Below are positions 35,701 through 47,207 of a DNA stretch of 64,000 bases, in pieces (position 1 is the first letter of the stretch; each line of letters opens with the position of its first letter). The notes beneath the pieces are model-generated. The model did not search any database. It was given only the letters and a program-made list of their open reading frames with translations, and was not told the origin of the DNA. The stretch is from Cyanophora paradoxa (lineage: Eukaryota; Glaucocystophyceae; Cyanophorales; Cyanophoraceae), in NCBI GenBank assembly GCA_004431415.1, contig QPMI01000233.1, forward strand, positions 1 to 64,000, written 5' to 3'. A program made the position numbers and the translations under genes.

Positions 35701-38700
35701 GCGGAGCGCAGCGTCGACGAGTACGCCCACTACTGGGCCGCCACCGGCCGCCAGGTGCATCCGGATCGGAGCGGGCCGGGGAGGGTCAAGAGGGGGGTAC
35801 ATGCTCGTGGTCGAGGACGCGCCGGGGCGAAGAAAGGGATGGAGGGAAGAGATCTTCGAGTTCTCGCTCTCTCCCTTCATCCGCGCCACTCACCCGCGCG
35901 CGCCCCGCCCGCAGCGGGAGGCGGCGGGGCACATCCGCGCCGCCCTCGACTCCTCCACCGAGCGCGAGGCGCGCGCGCGGCCCATGCCAGCTGGCTGCCG
36001 CGCCCCTCTGATCCGATCTAATTCCATCTGTTCTGATTTGATCCGGTCTGAGCAGGCGGGGCGGGTGGCGGAGGATCTCGCCACCGCCGGCTATGCCCTT
36101 CGCGTCCTCGGTGCGATATCGATATCGATGGGCCGGCGAAACCAAACTCTCCGGCGGAGCTCTAGATATTTTATAGCAAACTATAATCAGCTGATTGCAG
36201 TCATGAGCTCTAGATTGCGATTGAGCGCGTGTGGCCATGGGGCTTAGATCGCTCCAGCTCAAGGCGGCTCGGGCCAAACTATAGTACTAGTTAGCTGGGC
36301 TACGCCCTCCGCGTCCTCGGTGACTTCCAAGCTTAATCCCATTCTAAACAGAAGGTAAAGGCGGCTTGGGCGTGCTTTCTTTCACTCCATCTCAATTACG
36401 ATTGATTGAGCGCGAGTGGCCATGGGCGCCGCCTCGAAGCGAGAGCGCCGCTTAGATCGCCTGCTTTCTTTCTCTCCATCTCAGAGTCTGACCCGCGGGG
36501 CGGGCCGCGGGCGCAGGGGAGTTCGAGGCGGCGCTGCCGCTCGTCGAGCGGAGTGTCGCGATGCGCGAGGCGGCCGCGCGCCCCGGCGGCGCCGGCGGAG
36601 GCGGCGAAGGCACCCGCGAGTACGGCCAGGCGCGCCTGGGGCTCGTGCTCGCGCCCGCGCTTCCTCGCGCGAGGTAACTTGGAAATTGCTCGGATTTGCT
36701 CCACCTGCAGGCGCTGTCGCAGCTGGCCGGCATCCGCGTGGACCGCGGCGAGTACGACAAGGCCCACGAGCTGTACAAGGTAGACACAGGCCGCGCAGAT
36801 CTTGTGCTAGTGCTAGGCAAGGGCTAACCGGACAACGCAGCGGGTGCTGGAGATCCAGGAGAGGACGGAGGGCGCGGCCAGCGAGGCCGTCACCAAGACC
36901 CTCAGCAACCTCGCGGAGGTGCGCGCGTCGGCGCCCCCGAATCCGATCGACGGCCCGAGAGCGAGCCTCGGAGCGAGCGATACATATATTTCTAAAGAGA
37001 CCAAACTCCGGAAATTTCGAGAAATTCCGGAGAATTTCAGAGAATTCTGGCTGACTTGCGCTCCTCCGGGCAGACGCTCTTCGAGCGGGGCAAGTACGCG
37101 GAGGCGGAGGCCGTCCTCCGCCGCGCCCTCCGCATCGCCGAGCAGGCCCGCCCCGCCCCGCCCCGCCCCGCCCCGCCCCGCCCCGCCCCGCCCCGCCCAA
37201 GGGGGCTTAAAGAGGTCTTCTTTCCCATGCTAAAGACTCCCCGCGCCTTTCTCCCCCGCCCGCCTTTCCCCGGCTCCCCCACTCACGCCCGGGCGGGGGC
37301 AGGCGTCGGGGGCGGGGTCGCAGGCGGCGGCGAACGCGCGCCTCCACCTCGCCAGCGCCCTCCAGGAGCAGGGCCGCTTTGACGAGGCTAAACGGTGCGT
37401 TTTATGAATACAAGCTGAGAAGCGGATCTGTTTCAAGACAAGCTTAGACGCTTTACAGCTAGAATCTCATGCTGTCTTGATTCTTATTGTATTTGTTCGC
37501 TTTCTCGCGCGCCTGCAGGGAGCTGGAGCAGTGCCTGCGGATGAAGGAGGAGGCGCACGGCCCCGAGCACCCCGAGGTCCGCCCCGCCCGGCTCGTCTCA
37601 ATGTGAAGAGGACGCAATGCGGCAGCCGGAACGCCCTAAATTGCAAAGAAGCGAACAAATAAAATTTCTCCTGCGGCTGCTACGCATATAACCGCCCCGG
37701 GGATGCGGCGGCGGCTGATGCGCATCTGTGTCCGATTCGTAGGTGGCCATCGTGCTCAACAACGTGGCGAACCTCCAGGCGCGCCCGCCCCTCCCCGCTC
37801 CCGCCCCCGCCCCCGCCCGAAGGGCTGGCCGGGATGAAGAGGGGCGCGGGGCGCGCCCCCCCGCCCCCGCCCCGCCCCCGCCACCGGCCAGGGCTCGAGG
37901 GGAGCGAATGCGAATGCGAAGGCTGAGGCGGGGCGCGCGCAGGCGATGAAGGGTGCGATCGCGGACGCCGAGCAGACATGCCGGGTACGTGCGCCGCCCC
38001 CTCCGCTCTTCCCCTAAGAGGCCCTGGATGCATCGGGCCGGGCTCTAAAGCTGCATGGGGCCGAGCCGCATGACCTAATTACAAAGCAGCGCAAGGGCTA
38101 GGGCTCTAGATCTGCAAGGGGCCCTAGGCCTTTATATATGAGTTGGGAGAGAACGAGCCGCAAGACACAATTACACAAGCAGCGGATAAGTTAAGCAGAC
38201 GTCGACGGACGCGAAGCGATCTATCTGACGCCGGCCCGCTCGCTCGCCGGCAGCGGGCGCTGGAGGTGCGGGAGGGGGCGTACGGGCCAGAGCAACCCGC
38301 CGTCGCCCAGTCCCTCCGCAACCTCGCCAACGAGGTGGGCCAGCCCGCCGCCCCGCCCCGCCCCAAGATCCCCGCCCGGCCCGCCTTGTCCCGCCCCGCC
38401 CCGCCCCGTGCTGAACGCGTCCTTGCCCTCGCTGCGCAGCTGCAGCTGCAGGCGCGCTTCGACGAGGCCGAGGAGCTCCTCCGCGTGCGGCCCCGCGGCA
38501 TCTAGATCTTGAGATCTTCAAGCATTCCTCTTAAGATCTTTAGGTCGGAGATCTTTGAGTGTCTGTAAGATCTTTAGGTGGGAGATCTTTGACTATCTTC
38601 AAGATCTTTATATCTCTAGATCTTAAGATCTTTAGATCTTAAAGATCCGCTCCTGGAGCTCCTCCGCGTGCGATTCTTGAGTGTCTGCAGATCCTCAGAG

Positions 38701-40039
38701 AATACACTTTGAGAATCGCTCGTTTCATAGCTGCGATTCTCAAAGTGTATTCTCTGAGGATCTGCAGCTGATCGGTCTGGTCTGATCTGATCTGATCGCC
38801 CCCGGCCCGGCCCGCAGCGTGCGCTGGAGATCGACGAGCGGGCGCTTGGGCCGGCCCACCCCGAGCTCGCCGGCGATCTCTCTTCCCTCGCTCTCCTCCT
38901 CCAGGCGCGCTCACGGTCGGGCGGCCCTTTGTGCGACGGGCGGGCCATGAGACCGCGGCTCTTATAATTAGATCTAATATAAAGACGAGCTTGTCGCGAC
39001 GGGCGGAATCTAGATCTAAAGATCTAGGACGGATGACAATTTAATCCGATCCGATCCGGATCCGGTCCGACCCGCGCCGGGCGATAGGTCCAAAGACCGT
39101 GGTAGCCATGAACCCGTGCCGGAACGCTTTAGAGAGCGCCATCCGCTCCGGTCCGGACCGGTTGCCAATCTGAACTGATCCGACCCGGTCCGGCGGCCGC
39201 GCAGGTGGGCGGGGCGGGGGAGGGCGGGGCCCCCGAGAAGCTCGAGGAGGCGGATCCGGAGCTCCTCATGAGGGTGCGAACTGAACGAAGGCGTTTAGCG
39301 AGGGCATAAAGGAAACCTCGAATTCGAGGGCATAAAGGAAACCTCGAATTTGCGGGCTCGAGGACGTAAAGGAAATCTCGAGCCGCGCCGCCTTCGCTGA
39401 TCTCGCGGGTGCGCGCGCGTGGCGGGCAGCGGGCGCTGGGGGTCACGGAGGGGGCGCGCGGGCCGCGGCACCGCAACGCGGCCCGCGAGCTCGCCAACCT
39501 TGCCGGCCTCTGCGCCGAGACGGTGCCCCCGCCCGCTCGACTTCAACGTTAACCTTGCGCCTTCTCTTCAAGTGGAATATAAATTACATAGGGGAATCTA
39601 AAGACGGTGACGCCTTGCACGAGGATAAATAAACGATGCCGTCCAAGCCTGATCTGATTTGATCCGATCCGATCCGATCCCAACCGATCCGATCTGATCC
39701 GATCTGATCCGATCTGATCTGATCCGATCTGATCTCTGATCTGACCCGCCCGCCCGCAGGACCGCCTGGACGAGGCCACGGGCCTCCTCGAGGTGCAGCC
39801 CGCGCCACCTGCCCCGCCCCGCCCCGCCCGCTTCATAGCCGAGCTCGCGAGCTCTAAGACGCGAGCGCTAGCCCCGCCAGCCAAGCTCGCTCTAGACTCT
39901 AGCGCTAGCCCCCCCCGGCTTCAGCCCTTCCTAACTTTGCGGGCAGCGGGCGCGGAAGATCCGGCGGGCTGCGCTTGGCCCCCGCCACTGGCTCAGCGCC
40001 GGCTGCGACTGCGACCTCGCCAAGATCCGCCGCAAGCAG

Positions 40040-40071
<32 letters not shown>

Positions 40072-43000
40072 CACCCCACCCCACCCCCCCCACCCCCCAC
40101 CCCCACCCCCCCACCCCACCCATCCTCCGCTCTCCCTCCCGCCGCCTGCGATTGCTGACCGGTCCTTCCCTTTCCCCCGCAGGGGCGGCTGGAGGAGGCG
40201 GAGGGTTTGCTGCGGGGGGCGCTGGGGCCCTTGGGGCGGCCCTCGACCCCGCCCACCCCGTCACCTCCGCTGCCACCATCCAGGCCCGCCCCCGCCCCGC
40301 CCCGGCCCCGCCACCCGCCCCGCCCCGCCCCGGCCCGCCACCCGCCCCGCCCCGCCCCGCCCCTCGCTAAATCTGTAGCTCAAGCGCGGGCCCGGCCCGC
40401 TTTAGATGTCGGCCCGCCCCGCCCCCGCCTTCTCGCGCCCCGCTCTCGCGTCCCCGCTAGAAGGCCCTCAGAGCGCTACAACGCCATCGCGGCTCGTCCC
40501 GTCCCGCTCTGACGGGGGCCGGGGGGCGGGCGGGGCCGCAGCTGGGGGACGTCCTGCGGGCCCGGGGCAGGCTCGCAGAGGCCGAGGCGACCTACAAGGT
40601 CCGCCTGTTTGTAGCCACCCCCGCCTGTAATCAAAGCATTATAAAAAGCTTGAACAAAGCTTGCTTGAATCAACCGAAGAACACAGAATAAACTCATTCT
40701 GCGCTAAACCAAAAGACAGCGTGAGCTAGACTCGCAGACTAAACACTGGAAACTGATTTGCGCTTAAACCTATAAACCAAAGAGTATGTGAGCTGATGCG
40801 AGCGCGCGTGGCGCAGGGCGCAATCGCGGTGCGGGAGGCGCAGGCGCGGGCCGGCCGCGCCCAGTTCAAGCAGCAGGCGCGCCGCGACGCCCGCCTACCC
40901 CTCCTTCTATTCCCTCCCCCTGTACGCTGAGGGCGGGTCGGCAGCTGGTGACTCTCTACTCCTCCCTCGCGGACCTGTACGAGGAGCAGGTTCGAATCCG
41001 AACCCGAGCTCTAGGGCCTCCCGCCCCGAATTGAACCGCCTTCGTTTCCCGGTGTTGATGTGGCGGGGCGGGGCGCGCGCGCAGGGGCGGCTCGACGAGG
41101 CGGAGGTGGCCCAGCGCAGCAGGGTCGCCGCGTTCGACGTGCGCCCCTGATTATAATAAGCCTCTAGGACCGGATATGAATATATCATCTAGGACGTGGG
41201 GTATAATAAGCCGAGGTGGCAGCTCGCCGCTCTTAGACGCCTTTAGTAAGCTTGGGCCCGGGGCCCGGGAAGCCTCTAATAAGCCTTTTAGAAGAAATGC
41301 CATACAAGTCCAGCCGAAATTAAAGCGGAGCACAGCGAGTGACTGGCGCGAGACCGGGCAGGTAGGAAGTGCATTTTAGATCAGCCGAGATGAAAAACAT
41401 TTTTGGTCTCCCGCCAGAAGCTCGCCGCGCAAAAGTTGGCCTCGGAAGTCGCTGCGCCCCGGCCCCCTCTTCAGCCCTCCATCGCTCTGGGCCAGCCCGC
41501 CGCCCCGCCCCGCCCCAAGATCCCCGCCCGGCCCGCCTTGTCCCGCCCCGCCCCGCCCCGTGCTGAACGCGTCCTTGCCCTCGCTGCGCAGCTGCAGCTG
41601 CAGGCGCGCTTCGACGAGGCCGAGGAGCTCCTCCGCGTGCGGCCCCGCGGCATCTAGATCTTGAGATCTTCAAGCATTCCTCTTAAGATCTTTAGGTCGG
41701 AGATCTTTGAGTGTCTGTAAGATCTTTAGGTGGGAGATCTTTGACTATCTTCAAGATCTTTATATCTCTAGATCTTAAGATCTTTAGATCTTAAAGATCC
41801 GCTCCTGGAGCTCCTCCGCGTGCGATTCTTGAGTGTCTGCAGATCCTCAGAGAATACACTTTGAGAATCGCTCGTTTCATAGCTGCGATTCTCAAAGTGT
41901 ATTCTCTGAGGATCTGCAGCTGATCGGTCTGGTCTGATCTGATCTGATCGCCCCCGGCCCGGCCCGCAGCGTGCGCTGGAGATCGACGAGCGGGCGCTTG
42001 GGCCGGCCCACCCCGAGCTCGCCGGCGATCTCTCTTCCCTCGCTCTCCTCCTCCAGGCGCGCTCACGGTCGGGCGGCCCTTTGTGCGACGGGCGGGCCAT
42101 GAGACCGCGGCTCTTATAATTAGATCTAATATAAAGACGAGCTTGTCGCGACGGCGGAATCTAGATCTAAAGATCTAGGACGGATGACAATTTAATCCGA
42201 TCCGATCCGGATCCGGTCCGACCCGCGCCGGGCGATAGGTCCAAAGACCGTGGTAGCCATGAACCCGTGCCGGAACGCTTTAGAGAGCGCCATCCGCTCC
42301 GGTCCGGACCGGTTGCCAATCTGAACTGATCCGACCCGGTCCGGCGGCCGCGCAGGTGGGCGGGGCGGGGGAGGGCGGGGCCCCCGAGAAGCTCGAGGAG
42401 GCGGATCCGGAGCTCCTCATGAGGGTGCGAACTGAACGAAGGCGTTTAGCGAGGGCATAAAGGAAACCTCGAATTCGAGGGCATAAAGGAAACCTCGAAT
42501 TTGCGGGCTCGAGGACGTAAAGGAAATCTCGAGCCGCGCCGCCTTCGCTGATCTCGCGGGTGCGCGCGCGTGGCGGGCAGCGGGCGCTGGGGGTCACGGA
42601 GGGGGCGCGCGGGCCGCGGCACCGCAACGCGGCCCGCGAGCTCGCCAACCTTGCCGGCCTCTGCGCCGAGACGGTGCCCCCGCCCGCTCGACTTCAACGT
42701 TAACCTTGCGCCTTCTCTTCAAGTGGAATATAAATTACATAGGGGAATCTAAAGACGGTGACGCCTTGCACGAGGATAAATAAACGATGCCGTCCAAGCC
42801 TGATCTGATTTGATCCGATCCGATCCGATCCCAACCGATCCGATCTGATCCGATCTGATCCGATCTGATCTGATCCGATCTGATCTCTGATCTGACCCGC
42901 CCGCCCGCAGGACCGCCTGGACGAGGCCACGGGCCTCCTCGAGGTGCAGCCCGCGCCACCTGCCCCGCCCCGCCCGCCCGCTTCATAGCCGAGCTCGCGA

Positions 43001-43187
43001 GCTCTAAGACGCGAGCGCTAGCCCCGCCAGCCAAGCTCGCTCTAGACTCTAGCGCTAGCCCCCCCGGCTTCAGCCCTTCCTAACTTTGCGGGCAGCGGGC
43101 GCGGAAGATCCGGCGGGCTGCGCTTGGCCCCGCCACTGGCTCAGCGCCGGCTGCGACTGCGACCTCGCCAAGATCCGCCGCAAGCAG

Positions 43188-43225
<38 letters not shown>

Positions 43226-46122
43226 ACCCCCCCCCCCCCCACCCCCACCCCCCCACCCCCACCCCCACCCCCCCACCCCATCCTCCGCTCTCCCTCCCGC
43301 CGCCTGCGATTGCTGACCGGTCCTTCCCTTTCCCCCGCAGGGCGGCTGGAGGAGGCGGAGGGTTTGCTGCGGGGGCGCTGGGGCCCTTGGGGCGGCCCTC
43401 GACCCCGCCCACCCCGTCACCTCCGCTGCCACCATCCAGGCCCGCCCCGCCCCCGCCCCGGCCCCGCCACCCGCCCCGCCCCGCCCCGGCCCCGCCACCC
43501 GCCCCCGCCCCCGCCCCCGCCCCTCGCTAAATCTGTAGCTCAAGCGCGGGCCCGGCCCGCTTTAGATGTCGGCCCGCCCCCGCCCCCGCCTTCTCGCGCC
43601 CCCGCTCTCGCGTCCCCGCTAGAAGGCCCTCAGAGCGCTACAACGCCATCGCGGCTCGTCCCGTCCCGCTCTGACGGGGGCCGGGGGGCGGGCGGGGCCG
43701 CAGCTGGGGGACGTCCTGCGGGCCCGGGGCAGGCTCGCAGAGGCCGAGGCGACCTACAAGGTCCGCCTGTTTGTAGCCACCCCCGCCTGTAATCAAAGCA
43801 TTATAAAAAGCTTGAACAAAGCTTGCTTGAATCAACCGAAGAACACAGAATAAACTCATTCTGCGCTAAACCAAAAGACAGCGTGAGCTAGACTCGCAGA
43901 CTAAACACTGGAAACTGATTTGCGCTTAAACCTATAAACCAAAGAGTATGTGAGCTGATGCGAGCGCGCGTGGCGCAGGGCGCAATCGCGGTGCGGGAGG
44001 CGCAGGCGCGGGCCGGCCGCGCCCAGTTCAAGCAGCAGGCGCGCCGCGACGCCCGCCTACCCCTCCTTCTATTCCCCTCCCCCCTGTACGCTGAGGGCGG
44101 GTCGGCAGCTGGTGACTCTCTACTCCTCCCTCGCGGACCTGTACGAGGAGCAGGTTCGAATCCGAACCCGAGCTCTAGGGCCTCCCGCCCCGAATTGAAC
44201 CGCCTTCGTTTCCCGGTGTTGATGTGGCGGGGCGGGGCGCGCGCGCAGGGGCGGCTCGACGAGGCGGAGGTGGCCCAGCGCAGCAGGGTCGCCGCGTTCG
44301 ACGTGCGCCCCTGATTATAATAAGCCTCTAGGACCGGATATGAATATATCATCTAGGACGTGGGGTATAATAAGCCGAGGTGGCAGCTCGCCGCTCTTAG
44401 ACGCCTTTAGTAAGCTTGGGCCCGGGGCCCGGGAAGCCTCTAATAAGCCTTTTAGAAGAAATGCCATACAAGTCCAGCCGAAATTAAAGCGGAGCACAGC
44501 GAGTGACTGGCGCGAGACCGGGCAGGTAGGAAGTGCATTTTAGATCAGCCGAGATGAAAAACATTTTTGGTCTCCCGCCAGAAGCTCGCCGCGCAAAAGT
44601 TGGCCTCGGAAGTCGCTGCGCCCCGGCCCCCTCTTCAGCCCTCCATCGCTCAAGGCAGCTCAAGGCCCGCCCAGGCCCCCCCGCTCCCCCCAACTGCCCT
44701 TCCCGGGACTCGAACGCTGGGGCAATAAGACGCCGGCCGGGCGCACTGCTAGCTCGGCTAGCTCGCCGCGAAACTGGCCTTTTCGTCGTCGCCTTTGTAT
44801 GGCCATACATCTAGGAAATTTTTGTACCGCGTCCGCGAGAGACTGAGCATTGGATATGCATTAAGATGCGTACTAGCTCGTGTTAAGCGCTTCGGTCTCT
44901 CGCCAATCGCTCCCCCTAGTTTAATCGGGCCGTACCGAACAGATTAAAGAGAAGCATCGTATGAAATTGAAATGACCGTATTTTATATATATACTAACGC
45001 CCTTCAATCTCGGCGCCGGCACCCCGCGGCCGCGCGCGCCCCGTCCGATCCGACCCGATCCGATTGGATTCGCGCAGGTGGTGTTCGGGGGCAAGGGCCT
45101 GGCGGGGGCCGGCATCCGCCTTCCTCGAGGTGCCCGGGAGGGCTCTCATTCGTTGCAGCAAAGGAATTAAATGTTCTTTGGAAAAGCTTCTAGAATCATA
45201 GAAAGCTTAGTAAAGCTCGCTGCGGCTCGAGTTTGGAGTCCCCTGCAGCTGGACCTGGACCCGGCCCCTGCGACCTCCCTCAGAGTCTGACCCGACCGGG
45301 GCGCAGCGGCGCTCTGGCGAGGCGGCGAAGGTCGGGCCCCTGGAGGAGGCCCTTGCCCTCCTCGAGGAGGAGCAGGCGCGCCCGGCCCCCGGTCCAGAGG
45401 CGGGGGGGATCGAACTAGAGGCTAGGGGCTAGGGTTAGAGCCGGGGCGGCTTGAGCGGCTTGAGCTTCTAGCTTCCAGGGCTAGCTAGACAGAGGCCGGG
45501 GGGGATCGAACTAGTAAGCTTAAGAGTCCCCAGCTCCATTACCCCCCCTCCCGTCCTGCCCCCACCCAGCGCTTCCCTTCTCGGCCGAGGGCGCAGAGGG
45601 CGTTGCGGGCGCTGCGGGCGGCGGGATCTAGATCTTAATCTGATACAGCAGAAAGATGGAATCCTTCTAGTTTAATCCGCGGTTCTTTAGAGACGGCTTC
45701 TTAAAAAGGCGCTTCGCAGGGGGCGCTGCGGGCGGCGGGGCGGGGCGCGGAGGCGGAGGCGCTGGGCGAGCGCTACCGCGGGAGCATCGAGCGCGAGGCC
45801 CTCCAGCAGCGGCTCCAGCTCCTCCAGGTATAGCTTATAGCTTTTCATGGCTCACTTTAGCTTATAGCTTATGATAAGCTGTACTATAGGGCTTCTAGGA
45901 TTCTCTATCCGATCCAGCTCCTCAAACCGTTGACTTATATGAGATCCTTTGATGCGAACTGATTTGATTTTGACGCAGCTGCTAATGGGGATGGCGCGCA
46001 TGAGGGAGGGCGGCGAGGAGGAGGAGGAGGGCGAGGAAGGGGACGGGGCCGACTCGCGCTCGGCCGCCCCGCGGTCGGAAGACGGGGAGGAGGAGGCGGG
46101 CACCCGCCCCCGGACGTCGTGA
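29798..46122 (+). CDS. Nephrocystin-3-like protein: dual acylation signal, DUF4062, NACHT P-loop NTPase, TPR array
   Basis: The ATG at 29798 gives MGCNCS, a signal for N-myristoylation at Gly2 and palmitoylation at Cys3/Cys5. DUF4062 follows: exon 29798-30105 ends in VFLSST, exon 30192-30299 reads FKDMQPEREALF and FFTPVDLR, and exon 30507-30543 reads WGITADEAQGGE. Later come STYFVGIL and SVTEHEILLGAF. The NACHT P-loop is LGESGCGKS (exon 32378-32425, GC donor at 32426) and Walker B is LVLAVDAVDQ (exon 32956-33042); NPLFLTVALELLRES lies near 33870. TPRs of kinesin-light-chain style start near 36516 (KYAEAEAVLRRALRIAEQ) and run to about 45800. The C-terminus is Glu-rich, ending TGA 46120-46122. 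Animal nephrocystin-3 shares this order and its myristoylation, and acts at the ciliary transition zone/inversin compartment. A ciliary role here is inference; NACHT-TPR proteins also serve in signalling or immunity. Confidence 0.85.
38503..38650. repeat. AGATCTT-rich intronic tract (also in copy 2)
   Basis: At least ten AGATCTT/AAGATCT words in 150 bp, many overlapping as palindromes, inside the intron after the exon ending EELLR. The same tract recurs about 3152 bp downstream. Confidence 0.7.
38685..38767. repeat. Perfect intronic hairpin, 34-bp arms
   Basis: Arms 38685-38718 and 38734-38767 are exact reverse complements around a 15-nt loop (CTCGTTTCATAGCTG). Each arm begins CTGCAGATCCTCAGAGAATA on its own strand. 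It lies in an intron, on the sense strand of the TPR gene, so the transcript would fold into a long uninterrupted stem. Confidence 0.95.
39650..39745. repeat. GATCY pentamer tract
   Basis: About 17 GATC words spaced mostly five bases apart (GATCT/GATCC), directly before a CGCAG acceptor. Shorter versions lie in introns near 10547, 33048, 36010 and 38785. The tract is repeated in copy 2 near 42802-42897. Confidence 0.8.
41488..44651 (+). repeat. 3.15-kb tandem segmental duplication, copy 2
   Basis: Immediately follows copy 1 with an offset of 3152 bp at its left end. It matches copy 1 nearly base for base. The differences I can see are almost all in G or C homopolymers, e.g. GACGGGCGG versus GACGGCGG near 39003/42154, and the poly-C runs near 40040 and 43190. 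Both copies would add TPR exons in phase. Confidence 0.95.
41837..41919. repeat. Second copy of the intronic hairpin
   Basis: The same 34-bp-arm hairpin carried along by the tandem duplication, unchanged in both arms and loop. Confidence 0.9.
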
Positions 46123-46728
46123 ACGGCTGCGGCGGGCCCCTTCGCACAGCTGAGCTTGTTAGGCGGTGGCCAGCTGCTACTTCCGATCAATAATTCTTCT
46201 GCCTTCTCATGCTTCTCCCATCTGTTGATGTAGATTTCTCTGGGCTTGCAACTTACCCTTTTTTCCCTGTTAATCGATCTGCTTCTCCACTTTACAACTA
46301 GTATTCGCTCGCTTCTAGTGTCAGATGTTTAGTAGCTTCATTCTCTCACATATCACAGTGTACAGGCCTTCCATGATTTACGATTCTTTGCAGGGCTGTG
46401 CAGCTGCAGGGTGGTCTCGCATATTAACAGTAGTACAATGAACTGTAGTACCTTTTCACCACAGTACCAGGCCAGGCTGGGAAATTGCAACTCGGCAAAC
46501 GCCGCTTACCTTTTGCTGCCAAATTTGACATTTGCAACCTGCGAACTACGGCTGGTGTGAGCCTGGAGAAGCGAAACAATGCCACTGGAAACATCGCCCA
46601 ATGGTGTAATTGTACATTTCATTTGTTGAGTAGTACAAAATCAAGCTGGCAGAAAAGCCAATCGATTACCACAGCGTGGGACCCTTCCGCTGGCGGAAAA
46701 TGCCAATATATTACTACAGCGAGTCGAG

Positions 46729-47140
46729 TCAAAAAGCTTCAGTCTGAAACTCGGGCAATTTGGTGATTGCTCAATTTAAATCATACAGGATGGGTACGTC
46801 AAAATCCCCAGTCGGAAACTCGAGCGATTTGGTGATTGGTCAATTTAAATCCATCGAGTTAAAAGCTGTATATATATATACGTACGGTCTGTACCCAGCT
46901 AGCAAGCGGGGGGGGTGCGGGGGGGGGGGGCGGAGCCCCCCGTGCTTGTCTTCAGCGTGCTATAGTATCACGAGTTAGGCCGAGTATACCTGCAGTTTCC
47001 TATCCACGCGAGTCGAGTCAAAGAGCCCCAGTCTAAAACTCGGGCGATTTGGTGATTGGTCAATTTTAACTCAGGTGTACTTGTACCCAGGTAGCAAACG
47101 AGGGGGGGACGGGGGGGGGCGGAGCCTGACTTGGCCTTGC
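46729..47140. repeat. Diverged direct repeats beside the retroposon insertion
   Basis: A unit containing CTCGGGCAATTTGGTGATTG and CAATTTAAAT occurs near 46729, 46797 and 47015. A second unit containing a G run and GGCGGAGCC occurs near 46900 and 47085. The arrangement suggests an older roughly 210-bp tandem duplication. Confidence 0.6.
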
Positions 47141-47207
47141 TATAAACTATTTTTTAAGATCTTCGGTGGGCGTACCCACTCGTAGTACACAATGAGGACA
47201 CAAGTCA

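Larger units (their letters stand above)
38336..41487 (+). repeat. 3.15-kb tandem segmental duplication, copy 1
   Basis: Begins with TGGGCCAGCCCGCCG just inside the intron after exon ...LRNLANE and ends ...CCCTCCATCGCTC. It contains about twelve exons encoding TPR helices, including LQLQARFDEAEELLR, RALEIDERALG, RALGVTEGARG, LGDVLRARGRLAEAEATYK and GRLDEAEVAQRS. Confidence 0.95.

Noticed and set aside
40989-40999. GGTTCGAATCC box B motif, also near 44153, 57797, 61087 and 60608
   Set aside because: No cloverleaf surrounds any of them. TTCGAA palindromes are common in these introns, so the matches look incidental.
44690-44770. tRNA-like stretch on the minus strand (GTTCGAGTCCCGG with a TAGC box upstream)
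   Set aside because: The TPsiC-like and box-A-like words are present, but T-, anticodon- and acceptor stems do not pair and no 7-bp acceptor helix can be drawn.
29798-46122. Splitting the DUF4062-NACHT part and the TPR part into two genes
   Set aside because: No stop, spacer or new start separates them, exons continue in phase, and the combined order is a known family architecture.
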